Positions 27,351 to 37,259 are shown, counted from the stretch's first letter. The stretch is DNA of 64,000 nucleotides from Terriglobia bacterium (GCA_020073665.1 JAIQEU010000006.1:248001-312000), one strand, 5' to 3'. The notes: a model not told the origin generated them from the sequence alone. Translations and numbers: made by a program.

Positions 27351-28073
27351 TTATGGCAGAGAACGATCCAAAGCCATGTCGTAAATCATGGCCTTCTGCT
27401 CGTACGCACTCATCAGATACTGTTGGGCCTCTTCGTCGTTAGGATCGGCTTGAACCGATTGTTCGGCGTCGTGGATGTACGCGTTTACGTTCCGGAGATT
27501 GGCTGCGTAGGTGTCCCTGGCCGCCGGGGTGCGCGAAGCCACTGCTTCCAGCACCTGCTGATCATCGTTGGTGCTGGTGCTCTGCGAAGGCGGAGACTGT
27601 GGGCGCACGGCGATCTGTGTACCGCCCTGATCTCCGCGCTGACTCAGGATTACACCCGCCACCAGCAAAGTCGCCGCCACCGGCACCAGCCACGCCATGC
27701 GCCAGCGCTCGAAGAACGAAACTACGGAACGGGCCCGCTGGGGCTGACGAATCAGCCCCTCCTGCCGCAACGCGATCTCCAGGGAATTCCACACTCGCGG
27801 GCTGGGTTCTTCGGTCGCCTGTAAAGTCCGCGCCTGCTCCGCAATGTAGTCCAGGTCGGACTGCCACTGCTGCAGGGTGCGGTCAATCGCCTGCCACACC
27901 CGCGGACTGGGCTCTTCCGAGGCCTGCAATGCCCGGGCTTGGCCGGAAATGGCTTTCAAATCAGACACCAGGCTGGAACAGGTGGAACAAGACTCCAGAT
28001 GGGATTCCTGCTCGGCACTGCCGCCGCCATCAATGATTTCTGCCAGAACTCGCTGAAACTCGGCGCAGTTCAT
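27351..28073 (-). CDS. Zinc-finger anti-sigma factor, membrane-anchored
   Basis: A 240-residue protein with an N-terminal zinc-finger anti-sigma domain (MNCAEFQRVLAEI... HLESCSTCSSLV, where His and the CxxC pair form the HCC site), one transmembrane helix (LVPVAATLLVAGVILS) and a periplasmic helical tail. Between finger and membrane, a module of about 40 residues is duplicated: GQARALQASEEPSPRVWQAI and EQARTLQATEEPSPRVWNSL. It lies 34 bases downstream of the sigma factor gene, in the standard order sigma/anti-sigma, and would hold the sigma factor inactive at the membrane until a signal. Confidence 0.85.
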   Translation of the reverse strand: MNCAEFQRVLAEIIDGGGSAEQESHLESCSTCSSLVSDLKAISGQARALQASEEPSPRVWQAIDRTLQQWQSDLDYIAEQARTLQATEEPSPRVWNSLEIALRQEGLIRQPQRARSVVSFFERWRMAWLVPVAATLLVAGVILSQRGDQGGTQIAVRPQSPPSQSTSTNDDQQVLEAVASRTPAARDTYAANLRNVNAYIHDAEQSVQADPNDEEAQQYLMSAYEQKAMIYDMALDRSLP

Positions 28074-28107
28074 GATTCCTCTCCCCGATACCGCTGCTCT
28101 TTGCTCC

Positions 28108-28710
28108 TCACGGCTTGGCGGCTTTTTCAGCTCTGCTCGTTTTGAGGAGCTCGCGTAACTTCATGCGTGCTTTGTGCAACTGCGACTTGCTGTTGCCGAT
28201 CGAACATCCCACCAGCTCGGCAATCTCGTTATGCTCGTACCCTTCTACGTCGTGCAACACAAAAATCGAACGATATCCCGGCGGCAGAGCTTCAATGGCC
28301 CGCTGCAATTGCAGCCGGTCCACCGAGCCTGCTAACGCTGGATCGGGCGCCCCCAATTCCTTCTTTGGCGCCTCGTCTTCGGTCTCCAGCGTGTCCTCCA
28401 GCGGAACCACTGGCAGACCCTTTTTCCGCAGCCGCATCAGGACGACGTTCACCGACATCCGGTGCAACCAGGTGGAAAAGGCGGACTCGCCGCGAAAAGT
28501 GCCGATCTTGCGAAATAACTGGAGGAAGGCTTCCTGAGTCAGATCCTCGGCTTCCGCCGAATTGGCCGTCATGCGCAGACATAGCGAATACACCCGGCGT
28601 TTGTGCAGGTTGTAGAGCGCCTCGAAGGCCTCGGCATCACCCTGCTTGGCACGTTCAATGGCTTCTGCTTCGGAAAGCCCGTCGCCCCTAGCTTTGTTTG
28701 CGTCCGTCAA
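28108..28710 (-). CDS. ECF (RpoE-like) RNA polymerase sigma factor
   Basis: A 200-residue ECF sigma factor. Region 2 spans about residues 25-95, with the core-binding [16 protein letters not shown] and [20 protein letters not shown] for -10 recognition. Region 4 (about 130-195) carries [20 protein letters not shown] and the [23 protein letters not shown]. It is followed by its zinc-finger anti-sigma factor and a DUF4097 gene, forming an envelope-signal regulatory unit. It opens a minus-strand block and its promoter lies in the 235-base gap before the MFS gene, possibly autoregulated. Confidence 0.9.
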   Translation of the reverse strand: MTDANKARGDGLSEAEAIERAKQGDAEAFEALYNLHKRRVYSLCLRMTANSAEAEDLTQEAFLQLFRKIGTFRGESAFSTWLHRMSVNVVLMRLRKKGLPVVPLEDTLETEDEAPKKELGAPDPALAGSVDRLQLQRAIEALPPGYRSIFVLHDVEGYEHNEIAELVGCSIGNSKSQLHKARMKLRELLKTSRAEKAAKP

Positions 28711-28945
28711 GTCGCCTTTTCCGGCCGCACTCTGTCAGATGCGGCATAAGTATCTTTTCGTTGTACCGCTTGCGGCTTCCCGGATGGGATTGCCGCAGCC
28801 CCTGCTTCGGTGAAACGCCGTCGTCTGTTGGGCTTGGCCCGGTTCCCCTCACCCAGGTTACTTTGGTGACTGTTGGCAGCCTACCGGGACAGACTAAATC
28901 CCGTCAACTGACGGTGTTAGGGCGTCCGCGCCCGCCTTGGAACCC

Positions 28946-30349
28946 TTAGGTCGCGGCTGAGACCGTGGTAATCGTTTCCAACCCGTGCCGGTGGGGCCCG
29001 GTTTCCCGCACTCGCAACAGAATGGAGAACGTCAGGCCCACAAAGCCAAGCACCGAGAATATCCACATGCCCAGTGCATACCCACCCACATTTTGCAGCC
29101 CCGCCGCAGAGTAGTCGTTGGCCTTGCCAATCAACAAGTTCATAATGAAAAAGCCAATCTGCTGGATCAGGGTCATGAGTGCGTACGCGGTTCCCAGACG
29201 CGACTGTTCGACGATGTACGCGACTGACGGCCACATTACCGCCGGAATCAGAGAAAACGAGATGCCCATCATCGAGGTCGCGACTAGTCCGGCGACCGGT
29301 ACGCTCCAAGTACCGTAGTGCCACAGGTGCACTACTACAATCCGGTTAAAGGGAAGATATGCCAACATCAGGTACACAGGCATCAGGAGCACCGAGCCCA
29401 ACATCATGAACAAGGCCCGTTTCCCCACCCGATCAACCAAGAGTCCGAACAGCGGAGTTGCAATCATGGCGGAGAAGGGAAGCAGGCTGTTCAGGGAGCC
29501 AGCCGCTCCCAGTGCCGAGACCCGAGCGACCTCCGATGCCGAGACGCCTCCCAGGCCGGCAAGGATTTTATTGGTCAAGAAGTCGATGGCGAACGTCCGG
29601 AACGGGAAGATGGCAGAGTAAAAGGTGAAGCACAGAATTACCACGTACCAATAAGAGGTGTTGAAGCGAAACATTTGCTTGAAGTCCAGCTTGTCCGATT
29701 CCCCCGCCTTGCCCAGTTCGTAGCGGCTCTCAGCTCGCACTTCGAGAGCCCAGTACGTAAGGGCCATCACCACGCTGAGTGCGCCGGCGCCCACAGCCAG
29801 CAGCAGCGGTCCTTGCCAGCTGGGCGCCCCTCCCGGTCCCTGGGGATAGAAAACCCGGTTGGCCCAGGTCGGCGAGTTGTCGGCGGCCACCGAGGCCAGG
29901 CGGGCAATCGTCAGATTGATACCGAACGCGAAACTGAGTTCCTTGCCCTTGAACCATTTGGCCAGGGCTGTGGTTACCGCCACAATCATGGACTCGGCGC
30001 CCAGGCCCAGCACCGTCCGTCCGGCAATCATGGTGACGGGCTGCCCTTTGAATGCGGTCAGGATCGCGCCCAAAAAGCAGAGCAGGGCAAACACGGTCAG
30101 GGCCTTCTTGGTGCCGATCCGGTCAATGACAATTCCGCCGATCAGCAGGGTTGCCACCGCCGCCACGCTGTAACTGGCGTTCAGCCAGCCAAACTGCGTG
30201 GCCGAGAAGCCCAGCCGGTCAATAAAGATTCTCTCCAGCGGGTTGATGCTGTCATAGATGTAGTAGTTCCCGCCCATGGCCAGGCTGATGAAGATAAGAA
30301 CCGTCCAGCGATACAGAACCGAGGGTCTGGGACGCGCTGCTTCAGGCAT
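28946..30349 (-). CDS. MFS transporter (OPA/ACS-like anion-sugar permease family)
   Basis: A 467-residue transporter with 12 predicted helices and a central loop (about 205-235). The first half holds WTVLIFISLAMGGNYYIYDS and the DRIGTKKALTVFALLCFLGA loop, a recognisable MFS loop 2-3 signature. The long segment after it (FAFGINLTIARLASVAADNS) and the second-half DRVGKRALFMMLG repeat support two homologous six-helix halves. The substrate is unknown. Neighbouring genes do not indicate one. ATG at 30349 after CCGGAG is preferred over TTG at 30367. Confidence 0.85.
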   Translation of the reverse strand: MPEAARPRPSVLYRWTVLIFISLAMGGNYYIYDSINPLERIFIDRLGFSATQFGWLNASYSVAAVATLLIGGIVIDRIGTKKALTVFALLCFLGAILTAFKGQPVTMIAGRTVLGLGAESMIVAVTTALAKWFKGKELSFAFGINLTIARLASVAADNSPTWANRVFYPQGPGGAPSWQGPLLLAVGAGALSVVMALTYWALEVRAESRYELGKAGESDKLDFKQMFRFNTSYWYVVILCFTFYSAIFPFRTFAIDFLTNKILAGLGGVSASEVARVSALGAAGSLNSLLPFSAMIATPLFGLLVDRVGKRALFMMLGSVLLMPVYLMLAYLPFNRIVVVHLWHYGTWSVPVAGLVATSMMGISFSLIPAVMWPSVAYIVEQSRLGTAYALMTLIQQIGFFIMNLLIGKANDYSAAGLQNVGGYALGMWIFSVLGFVGLTFSILLRVRETGPHRHGLETITTVSAAT

Positions 30350-30572
30350 CGGCACCGGCTCCGGCAAGCAGATTCAACTCCCACTTCCTGATACGAAGCC
30401 CAAAAGATACCAGATGGGCGGGCACTTAGCACTTCCATTCCAAGCGCTTAGGTGAACATTACCGCGGGCCAGTTACCTGCGTGACCTTCCTCATGGGCGG
30501 CAAGCAGAGGAAGAATAAGGCACCGATCGGGGTTGGCTCTGTGCGCCATCCGTCGGTCTGAAAAGGGGAACT

Positions 30573-30947
30573 ATGCGCTTAACCGTCTTGCTGGCAACCA
30601 TCCTGCTTGTGGCCCCGGCTTACGCCCGTCAGCCAAAGCACTATTCGAGTGGGGTGCTGGTACGGATGGACTCCGTCGAGTGCAACTCGGAGAGTCACGG
30701 CGCTCCTCTGTGTCAGCAATACACCCTGTCTACCGATCGCGTGATCTATCGCATTCGTCCTGCCAGCGCCAGCCAGCCGGTGCTGCCAGTGGGAGGAATC
30801 GCTCTTTTCCAGCTGGACGGCAGCACCATGAAACTGCGTGCCGAGGATCTGGATGACAAGGATCGGGACTACATCGTCGTTTCCGCCACGGCGCGAGACG
30901 ACAGCAAAAAGTCCGACACAACTTCCCGCTTGAACCACCTGCAATAG
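30573..30947 (+). CDS. Small exported protein of unknown function
   Basis: A 124-residue protein from the ATG at 30573, preceded by AAAAGGGGAACT. The signal peptide is MRLTVLLATILLVAPAYARQ. The mature part has a possible disulfide (ECNSESHGAPLCQQ) and beta-rich sequence (YTLSTDRVIYRIRPA, GIALFQLDGSTMKLR). I recognise no named domain, although short secreted proteins of this layout are common in Acidobacteriota. It stands alone, divergent from the MFS gene. Confidence 0.65.
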   Translation: MRLTVLLATILLVAPAYARQPKHYSSGVLVRMDSVECNSESHGAPLCQQYTLSTDRVIYRIRPASASQPVLPVGGIALFQLDGSTMKLRAEDLDDKDRDYIVVSATARDDSKKSDTTSRLNHLQ

Positions 30948-31139
30948 ACTCCGGAAGCGACCTGCGGCGCGGAGCTTATTTTCGTACTAACCGGTTCGGC
31001 CCAGTTCTCCTCTGGCCGTGGTGGTCGCCGCTTTTCGGGGGCAAAGCGGCATGGTAGAGTGGAGGCCAGCAACCCAAGCCCGGGGCCCCGGTGGGAGCCC
31101 GCAATCGCCATCAACTATTTTCCCTGGAAGGAGCCATCC

Positions 31140-31550
31140 ATGGCGAGCGTCTACGATCTGGTCAAGAACCGTAAAGTGTATTCGATGGAATCCGATCGCA
31201 CCGTGCTGGAGGCTGCGCGCTTCATGATGGAGCACAACATCGGAGCGCTGCCTTTGATGCGCAACGGGGAACTCATCGGCATTTTCTCCGAGCGTGACAT
31301 CATGAATCGCGTGGTGGCGGCCGGCCGCTTGCCCGGAACCACCAAGGTCAGCGAGGTCATGACCGCCAGTCCCAAGACCGTCGACGTGCAGGAGACCGTG
31401 GAAAATTGCCTGTTCGTGATGCGCGAGTACGGTTTTCGCCACCTGTTGATTGTCGACGGCAAAGAGCTCAAAGGACTGGTCTCACAACGCGACATCCTGA
31501 TGAGCTACATTGCCCAGAAAGAAGCTGACTCCCGCGGCATCGCGGTCTAG
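31140..31550 (+). CDS. CBS-domain-pair protein
   Basis: A 136-residue cytoplasmic protein made of two CBS motifs: KVYSMESDRTVLEAARFMME with GALPLMRNGELIGIFSERDI, then MTASPKTVDVQETVENCLFV with FRHLLIVDGKELKGLVSQRD. Paired CBS motifs bind adenine nucleotides and sense energy state or second messengers. Here there is no attached effector domain, so it is a stand-alone sensor. The start at 31140 follows GGAAGGAGCCATCC. The longer frame from 31059 is rejected because its extra residues show no fold and no ribosome-binding site. Confidence 0.9.
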   Translation: MASVYDLVKNRKVYSMESDRTVLEAARFMMEHNIGALPLMRNGELIGIFSERDIMNRVVAAGRLPGTTKVSEVMTASPKTVDVQETVENCLFVMREYGFRHLLIVDGKELKGLVSQRDILMSYIAQKEADSRGIAV

Positions 31551-31635
31551 CGGCTGCGAAGGCGTGATTCCATATCAGAGAAGAGCTGCAATGGCCGCTG
31601 AAGACGGCGTTACTCGTCAGCCCGGCGCGTGAGCG

Positions 31636-32376
31636 CTACGGCCGTTTTCTGAGAATCAGATCGCCTTCGGTGGGCGGCAGGGAAAAAGGGATCTCGAACA
31701 ACTGGTTGTTGAGCGGGATGCGCAACACCAGGTCTTCCTGTTTTCTCCACTCCCCAATCCACTTGCTGCGGGTACTGAAAAAGAGCCAGCCGCTGGCCTC
31801 GGGAGTGCCCGTGTCGAGCTTCGCTGGTCTCAAACTGTGGTTGCTGAGGAACTCCAACATCTCCGTCAGGTCTTTCTGGTAGGCCTGCAGCACTGCTTCT
31901 TTCTCTTCCTTCTTTTCCGGATGCTTGCTGATCTCGTGTTCGGTTTCGTCGCTGAAGGAGTCGGCACTGCTCTGTAGCGTGGTGGCCAATTCTTCGGGGT
32001 CGAGCGCAATGTGGATCACGTGGTAGTGCTTCACGAATTCCAGGCTCACGTGGTCGGTCTTCAGGTTGAGCGAGTCGGTGCCGCGGTAGCGGACGGTCAA
32101 CAACACCCCCACCATCGGCTCCGACCCCCGGCGGTGGACTTTCTGCAGTTCCTGGGAATCAATGGCGAGGGTCACGCCGACATCGCCGCTCCACACGCCA
32201 TAACGATACTTGCCATCCTCGCCGCGCTCGAAGGTGCAGCCGGGATTGCCTTCCGCCCAGCGCACGGCGGGCAGAGGCGCTTTGCCGCCGGCCGGCGGGG
32301 CCGCCCATACACTGCAAGCCACCAGCACTAATGGCAGCAACCATGCAGTCCGCACGAATCTCGGAATCGCACACAT
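31636..32376 (-). CDS. Exported protein of unknown function
   Basis: A 246-residue protein with a signal peptide (RTAWLLPLVLVACSVWA, cleavage before APPAGG; the Cys could alternatively suggest a lipoprotein, but the context is not a clean lipobox). The mature region has two parts: a beta-rich half (KYRYGVWSGDVGVTLAIDSQ, YRGTDSLNLKTDHVSLEFVK) and a helical, strongly charged segment (ETEHEISKHPEKKEEKEAVL), ending in beta strands. No named family is recognised. It is transcribed alone, converging on the CBS gene. Confidence 0.65.
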   Translation of the reverse strand: MCAIPRFVRTAWLLPLVLVACSVWAAPPAGGKAPLPAVRWAEGNPGCTFERGEDGKYRYGVWSGDVGVTLAIDSQELQKVHRRGSEPMVGVLLTVRYRGTDSLNLKTDHVSLEFVKHYHVIHIALDPEELATTLQSSADSFSDETEHEISKHPEKKEEKEAVLQAYQKDLTEMLEFLSNHSLRPAKLDTGTPEASGWLFFSTRSKWIGEWRKQEDLVLRIPLNNQLFEIPFSLPPTEGDLILRKRP

Positions 32377-32457
32377 CAAGTTAGATCAACCAAGCTTGTC
32401 TGTTAGAAGAACAAAACCGGCCGCCGGGGCAGCCGGTCTTTGTTGGATCATTGTCAG

Positions 32458-35241
32458 CTACTGCACCGTAAGGGAGATCGCCGGAGTGCCGTTGACTACG
32501 GTGCCACCCGATGTCCCCTTAACGGTAACGGAGTAAGTGCCGGGCGGCGTGCCGTGGCTCGTCGGCGGAGGTGTTGAACTGCCGCCACTGCATGCCGCAG
32601 TGAATGCCAGGCCGGAGAAGACCACGCATCCCACCAGGAAGCCCATCAGCTTCCGCTTGCGCGATTGATCGGAACCGAAGCCCACGCCCACCAGCGCCAG
32701 CCCGGGTACGATCAGCATGGCGTAGAACAACCCCTGCCTGCCGCTTCCGAACGGGGCTAGCGAGCCCGTGGTGTGAACCGTGGTGGTGATCGTAAGCTGC
32801 GACGATCCGGAGCCGCCGGCCACGGAGGTCGGGTTGAAGACGCAGTTGGAGGCTGTCGGCAAGCCCGAGCAGGACAACGCTACTGCGCTGCTGAAGCCGC
32901 CCGTTGGCGACACGGTGACCGTGAATGCTGGCGTGGTTTGTCCACTGGTTACGGTTGCACTGTTGGGTGAAACCCCAACCGAAAAGCCCGCAGTAGGCGC
33001 AAACTTGGCGGCGAAAGCATCTGCGAGTCCGCCCCCGTTGGCGGCCTGGAACGCCGAGACCGTCGGGAAATCGGGGGAAGCAGTGTCTCCCACCACGTAA
33101 ATGTTGCCCGAACTATCCGCAGCGATGCCACCTGAGAGTCCAGTGCTGGTGACATCTTCCGTGCCGGACCCGCCGAGATACGTGGAAAACGCGAGAGCGT
33201 TACCGGCGGCGTTGAATTGGGAAACAAATGCGTCGAGACCTCCTCCCGAGGACGCCTGGGTAGCGTTGGCTTTTGGGAAGTCCGCGGAACTGGTCTGCCC
33301 AGTGACATACACGGAATTACCAGCCATCGCACTGTCCAGGGCAATGGCCAAACCGGTGTCGGTTCCGCTGCCCCCGAGATAGGTGGAGAACACAAGAGGA
33401 GCAGTGGCGGTGGCATTCAATTTCGCGACGAATGCATTCTGAGTGCCTTTCAGCGTTGTCTGGAAGGCATTTTGAACGGGCAAATTGTTTGAGGTTGTCG
33501 AACCTGTGATGTAAGCATTACCGGTCGAGTCCACCGCGATGCCGTAAGCGTTTTCATCGACAGTGCCTCCGAAGAGCACGGAGTACACCAGGGAACTCGC
33601 GCCGGAAAGAGCCGAGTCGAGCTTCGCCACGAAAACATCGGTAGCACCACCTGCCCCGAACGCGGCTCCGGTCGTCGGAAAGGCGGTCCCGCCCATCGGG
33701 ATTGTGTTGCCTGTGATGTATATCTTGCTGCCGCTGAATGCGATCGCGGTCGCATTGTCGATGCCTGTGCCACCCAGGTAAGTCGAATAGACCAACGGCG
33801 ACGTACCGGTTGCGTTTAAAACGGTGACGAACGCGTCAACGTTGCCGCCGAAGGTCTGCTGAAAACCCTTGAGGGTGGTGGGGAACGGGTTCGAGGTAGT
33901 TTGCCCGGTCACGTAGGCCTTGCCAGTGCCATCGATTGCGATTCCAGCCGCAACGTCAACATTGTTCCCACCAAGATAAGTCGCATAGCCTCCCGCCAGC
34001 GAGCCGCTGGAATCCAGTTTGGCGACGAAGGCGTTCGACGTGCCGTTTAATGTGGTTTGAAACACTCCGGCCGTTACCGGAAAATTCAGGGAATTCGTGC
34101 CACCGGCGATGTAAGCGTTTCCAGAGCCATCGATAGCGATGGCGTTACCGCTATCGTCGCCCCCACCTCCTAGCAGTGTCGAGTAGAGTTGGGTCGTGCC
34201 CGTGGAATCCAGCTTGAATACATAGGCATCGTGCAGGCCTCCGCCGTAAGAACCAGAGCCGGGAAAGCTTGCGCCGCCCGCTTCGCCAGTGATGTAGGCA
34301 TCGCCGGTGGCGCTGTCCACGGCCACCGCGCTGGCCTGGTCTTCACCGGTTCCACCGATGTAAGTGGCATAGCTAACGCTAGGATCAATCACCAACTGCC
34401 GGCTGCGAGCATAATCCGCCAGAGCGAATGCTACCTTGTCCTTTCCTTCCATTACGAAGCGCGCATCAACCGGACGCCGCTCGCCGTTGTTCTCCTGATA
34501 GGCGAATGGCTTGTGCAGACGCACATCGCCAGCGCCGGACGCCAGAATCAGGTCCCCGGACTCATCGGTACGCATTTGCCGCACACCAGAAAACTTAAAG
34601 GCGATCTGATCGGGGTTCGCGCCCGGATTGACCAGGAAGTCGAATTCCATCTGTTTCTGTGCACCGTGGTACGCTAGGTCAACTCCAGGATAAATCTCGC
34701 GATAGTTCACGCGCGCGAATTGCGGAACCCCCGTCTGCCATTTGCTGGAATCGTTGCCAATGTAATAGTTGGAAACTCCCGGCAAGCGCTGCGCGGCTGC
34801 GACCTGTGGCTGAGCATTGGCCCCCACCATCCGCATCCGCACCACGGCGGCCTTGGTCGATCCCTTTTGCGCCAGCGTCCGCCCAGTTATCGACCGGGAC
34901 TTTGCCGGCTTCGGCGCGGCGGCTTCCAACGACAACACTGCCTCATCCGCAGTCAGGAACAGGGTGTACCCACGTCCCCGCGCCATGTACTTCACCTGCG
35001 GATCGGTTTGCCCCAGGTTGGCCTCAAAGGCCAGGGGAAGACTGCCGTAGGCATCCACGATTTGTTTCCGCGAGGCCGCGGAAGCCGTCTGCTGGGCGCT
35101 GCTTTCGCTACGCAGGTTGCGTGTGGGTTTGCTGGACGGGCTGAGATGCAGGGCCACGGCGGCCACGGTCACCAGCAAACAACCAGTCACGACGGAAATC
35201 AGCGGCAGAGTCAGCCTGGAATTGGACAGCTTTAGTTGCAT
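32458..35241 (-). CDS. Large secreted SBBP-repeat propeller protein with C-terminal anchor
   Basis: About 927 residues. The start at 35241 follows GGAGGAGCATT and gives a signal peptide (LPLISVVTGCLLVTVAAVAL). An N-terminal module (about 45-290) is followed by around ten SBBP/beta-propeller repeats, each with a phrase like STYLGGSGTDTGLAIALDSA and a GNAYITGxT tail. Near the C-terminus is an Ig-like/IPT domain (SPNSATVTSGQTTPAFTVTV), then two hydrophobic helices. Such proteins are abundant in Acidobacteriota and are thought to be cell-surface proteins. The function is unknown. The longer frame up to 35412 is rejected. Confidence 0.85.
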   Translation of the reverse strand: MQLKLSNSRLTLPLISVVTGCLLVTVAAVALHLSPSSKPTRNLRSESSAQQTASAASRKQIVDAYGSLPLAFEANLGQTDPQVKYMARGRGYTLFLTADEAVLSLEAAAPKPAKSRSITGRTLAQKGSTKAAVVRMRMVGANAQPQVAAAQRLPGVSNYYIGNDSSKWQTGVPQFARVNYREIYPGVDLAYHGAQKQMEFDFLVNPGANPDQIAFKFSGVRQMRTDESGDLILASGAGDVRLHKPFAYQENNGERRPVDARFVMEGKDKVAFALADYARSRQLVIDPSVSYATYIGGTGEDQASAVAVDSATGDAYITGEAGGASFPGSGSYGGGLHDAYVFKLDSTGTTQLYSTLLGGGGDDSGNAIAIDGSGNAYIAGGTNSLNFPVTAGVFQTTLNGTSNAFVAKLDSSGSLAGGYATYLGGNNVDVAAGIAIDGTGKAYVTGQTTSNPFPTTLKGFQQTFGGNVDAFVTVLNATGTSPLVYSTYLGGTGIDNATAIAFSGSKIYITGNTIPMGGTAFPTTGAAFGAGGATDVFVAKLDSALSGASSLVYSVLFGGTVDENAYGIAVDSTGNAYITGSTTSNNLPVQNAFQTTLKGTQNAFVAKLNATATAPLVFSTYLGGSGTDTGLAIALDSAMAGNSVYVTGQTSSADFPKANATQASSGGGLDAFVSQFNAAGNALAFSTYLGGSGTEDVTSTGLSGGIAADSSGNIYVVGDTASPDFPTVSAFQAANGGGLADAFAAKFAPTAGFSVGVSPNSATVTSGQTTPAFTVTVSPTGGFSSAVALSCSGLPTASNCVFNPTSVAGGSGSSQLTITTTVHTTGSLAPFGSGRQGLFYAMLIVPGLALVGVGFGSDQSRKRKLMGFLVGCVVFSGLAFTAACSGGSSTPPPTSHGTPPGTYSVTVKGTSGGTVVNGTPAISLTVQ

Positions 35242-35623
35242 AATGCTCCTCCGGAGGACCTGAATCGATAGATACCTGGTATGAGCGCGCGGCCCGGCGA
35301 ACCTGCAGCCGGCGCGGTTGGGTAACCTGTTCGGGAAACTTTCATCCGATCTTGGCGATTTTAAGGGAGGATGTTCTGGAAAGGTAGAGTTTTCAGCACC
35401 CAGGCCCGGCACAAGTTAGGTTCCGCCCGCCGTCTCCGCTGCCTCCAGGACCGCAAGTCCTTGGGATCTGCCGGGTTCCCGCCCATGGGTTACCGGAGTA
35501 ACACCCAAGACCCGAAGTAGAGCCTTCGAAAAAAGAAAGTCCGGGCAGGAGAAAGTATCGGTCGGACTGCCCAGCGTATCGGGTAGAATGCCCGTCTTCA
35601 GAGAAAAATGAAGGAGAGTTTGC
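35242..35623. other. 382-bp divergent intergenic region
   Basis: It lies between the SBBP gene (minus) and the adenosine deaminase-like gene (plus) and so holds two promoters. There is no gene-like frame with a ribosome-binding site. It contains GC-rich stem-like pieces (for example GGGTTACCGGAGTAACACCC near 35488, an imperfect hairpin), but I could not fit any known riboswitch or small RNA model by eye. Confidence 0.4.
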
Positions 35624-37171
35624 GTGGGCCGGATCGCTTGTTCACTTCTTTTGCTTCTTGCCGCCGCGCTTGCCGCTCCGCTGGCGGGGGCGCAGGCGAA
35701 GGCCGGCGCGGAGCAACGCACCTCGCGTTATCTCGATTCCATTCGCCAGCAGCCCTCGCTTCTGCTCGCGTTCTTGCGCGATATGCCCAAGGGCGGCGAT
35801 CTGCACAACCACCTGGCCGGGGCCATTTATGCCGAGAGCATGATCGATTTTGCTGCCCAGGACGGACTGTGCGTGGACCGCACTACCTCGTTCCTGGTGG
35901 CCCCTCCCTGTGATGCTTCCTGCGACGCGTACACCAGCAAACCGGCAGTCTCCTGCGGCTACCGCGATCACGTGCTCTACAACTCGATCGTGGATGCCTG
36001 GAGCATGCGCAACTGGCATCCGGGCGAAGGTTCCGGACACGACCACTTTTTCGCCACCTTCGATAAATTTTTCCTTTCCACGCTGAACCACACCGGCGAC
36101 TCTCTCGCCGAAGCCGCGGCTCGGGCCGCCGAAGACCACCTGCAGTATCTCGAACTCATGCACACCGCGGGCGGTTTGCAGTCGGCGCAGTTAGGATCCA
36201 AGCTCGGCTGGGACGACGATTTTGCCCACATGCGGCAGAAGTTGCTGGCCGGAGGCTTGCCCGAGATTATCGCGGCTACGCGCAGAGAGCTCGACGGCGA
36301 CGAAGCCAAAGCCCAGTTGCTGCTGAAGTGCGGCACCCCGCTGGCTGACGCCGGTTGCGCAGTCACGGTTCGCTACTTGTATCAGGTGCTGCGCGGCTTG
36401 CCCCAGGAGCAGGTATTCGCCCAGATCCTCACCGGCTTCGAACTGGCCCAGGCCGATCCGCGGTTCGTAGGGTTGAACCTGGTCATGCCGGAGGACTGGT
36501 ACGTGCCCATGCACGATTTCGAGTTGCACATGCGCATCCTCGACTACCTGCATGGTGTGTATCCGAAAGTCCACATCAGCCTGCATGCCGGGGAACTCGC
36601 CATGGGCCTGGTTCCGCCGGAGGGACTGCGCTTTCACATTCGTGAATCCATCGAACAAGGCCACGCCGAACGCATCGGGCACGGAGTGGCGGTGATGAAT
36701 GAGCGCGATCCCGTAGGCTTGCTGCGGGAAATGGCGCAACGCCGGGTGCTGGTGGAAATCTGCTTGACCTCGAATGACGGGATCCTGGGCGTGCGCGGCA
36801 AAGATCATCCCCTGCCGGTGTACCTGAAATACGGCGTGCCGGTGGCGCTGGCCACCGACGACGAGGGCGTCTCCCGCTCCGACATGGCGCACGAATACTT
36901 GCGTGCGGTGGAAACCTACGGTCTTTCTTATGCGGAACTGAAGCGCATGGCCAGGCAGAGCGAAGAACACAGCTTCCTGCCCGGCGCCAGCCTGTGGTCC
37001 GAAACCAAGACCTTTCGTCCGGTAGCGGCGTGCGCGGGAGATTCTCCGGACGCAGGAAGATTCTCCGCGTCGTGTACCACCTTCCTTGACCAGAACCAGC
37101 GGGCTCGAGAGCAATGGCGGCTGGAACGGGAGTTTGACTTGTTTGAGAAGAGAGTAGCGAGCAGTGAGTAG
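35624..37171 (+). CDS. Exported adenosine deaminase-like (ADGF/CECR1-type) protein
   Basis: A 515-residue amidohydrolase-fold deaminase. The start is the GTG at 35624 after AAGGAG. A signal peptide (GRIACSLLLLLAAALAAPLA) sends it to the periplasm or outside. Metal-binding motif GGDLHNHLAGAIYAESM comes first, then ISLHAGELAMGLVPPEG, ERIGHGVAVMNERDPVG and the catalytic SRSDMAHEY with TDDEGV. The long N-terminal and C-terminal flanks relative to cytosolic adenosine deaminase resemble ADGF-type enzymes. It is followed by a purine nucleoside phosphorylase gene, consistent with salvage of external purine nucleosides. Confidence 0.85.
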   Translation: MGRIACSLLLLLAAALAAPLAGAQAKAGAEQRTSRYLDSIRQQPSLLLAFLRDMPKGGDLHNHLAGAIYAESMIDFAAQDGLCVDRTTSFLVAPPCDASCDAYTSKPAVSCGYRDHVLYNSIVDAWSMRNWHPGEGSGHDHFFATFDKFFLSTLNHTGDSLAEAAARAAEDHLQYLELMHTAGGLQSAQLGSKLGWDDDFAHMRQKLLAGGLPEIIAATRRELDGDEAKAQLLLKCGTPLADAGCAVTVRYLYQVLRGLPQEQVFAQILTGFELAQADPRFVGLNLVMPEDWYVPMHDFELHMRILDYLHGVYPKVHISLHAGELAMGLVPPEGLRFHIRESIEQGHAERIGHGVAVMNERDPVGLLREMAQRRVLVEICLTSNDGILGVRGKDHPLPVYLKYGVPVALATDDEGVSRSDMAHEYLRAVETYGLSYAELKRMARQSEEHSFLPGASLWSETKTFRPVAACAGDSPDAGRFSASCTTFLDQNQRAREQWRLEREFDLFEKRVASSE

Positions 37172-37213
37172 TGTGTAGGGAGTCCCGTGTAGCGAGTTGC
37201 CTGTTGAGAAGTT

Positions 37214-37257
37214 AGAGCTACAAGCTAGGAGCTAAGAGCTAGAAGCTGAAAGCTGTC
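37214..37257. repeat. Stuttered AGCTA/GAGCTA tandem sequence before punA
   Basis: Imperfect copies of a 10-11 base unit, as in AGAGCTACAAGCTAGGAGCT and AAGAGCTAGAAGCTGAAAGC, fill the spacer ahead of the phosphorylase start. They provide no clear ribosome-binding site, although GGAGCT motifs occur inside the run. Confidence 0.55.
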
Positions 37258-37259
37258 TT

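Noticed and set aside
35430-35520. Possible riboswitch in the divergent spacer before the SBBP and adenosine deaminase genes
   Set aside because: The GC-rich stem pieces do not fit the cyclic-di-GMP, cobalamin or purine motifs that I tried by eye, and a divergent spacer of this kind needs no RNA element to explain it.
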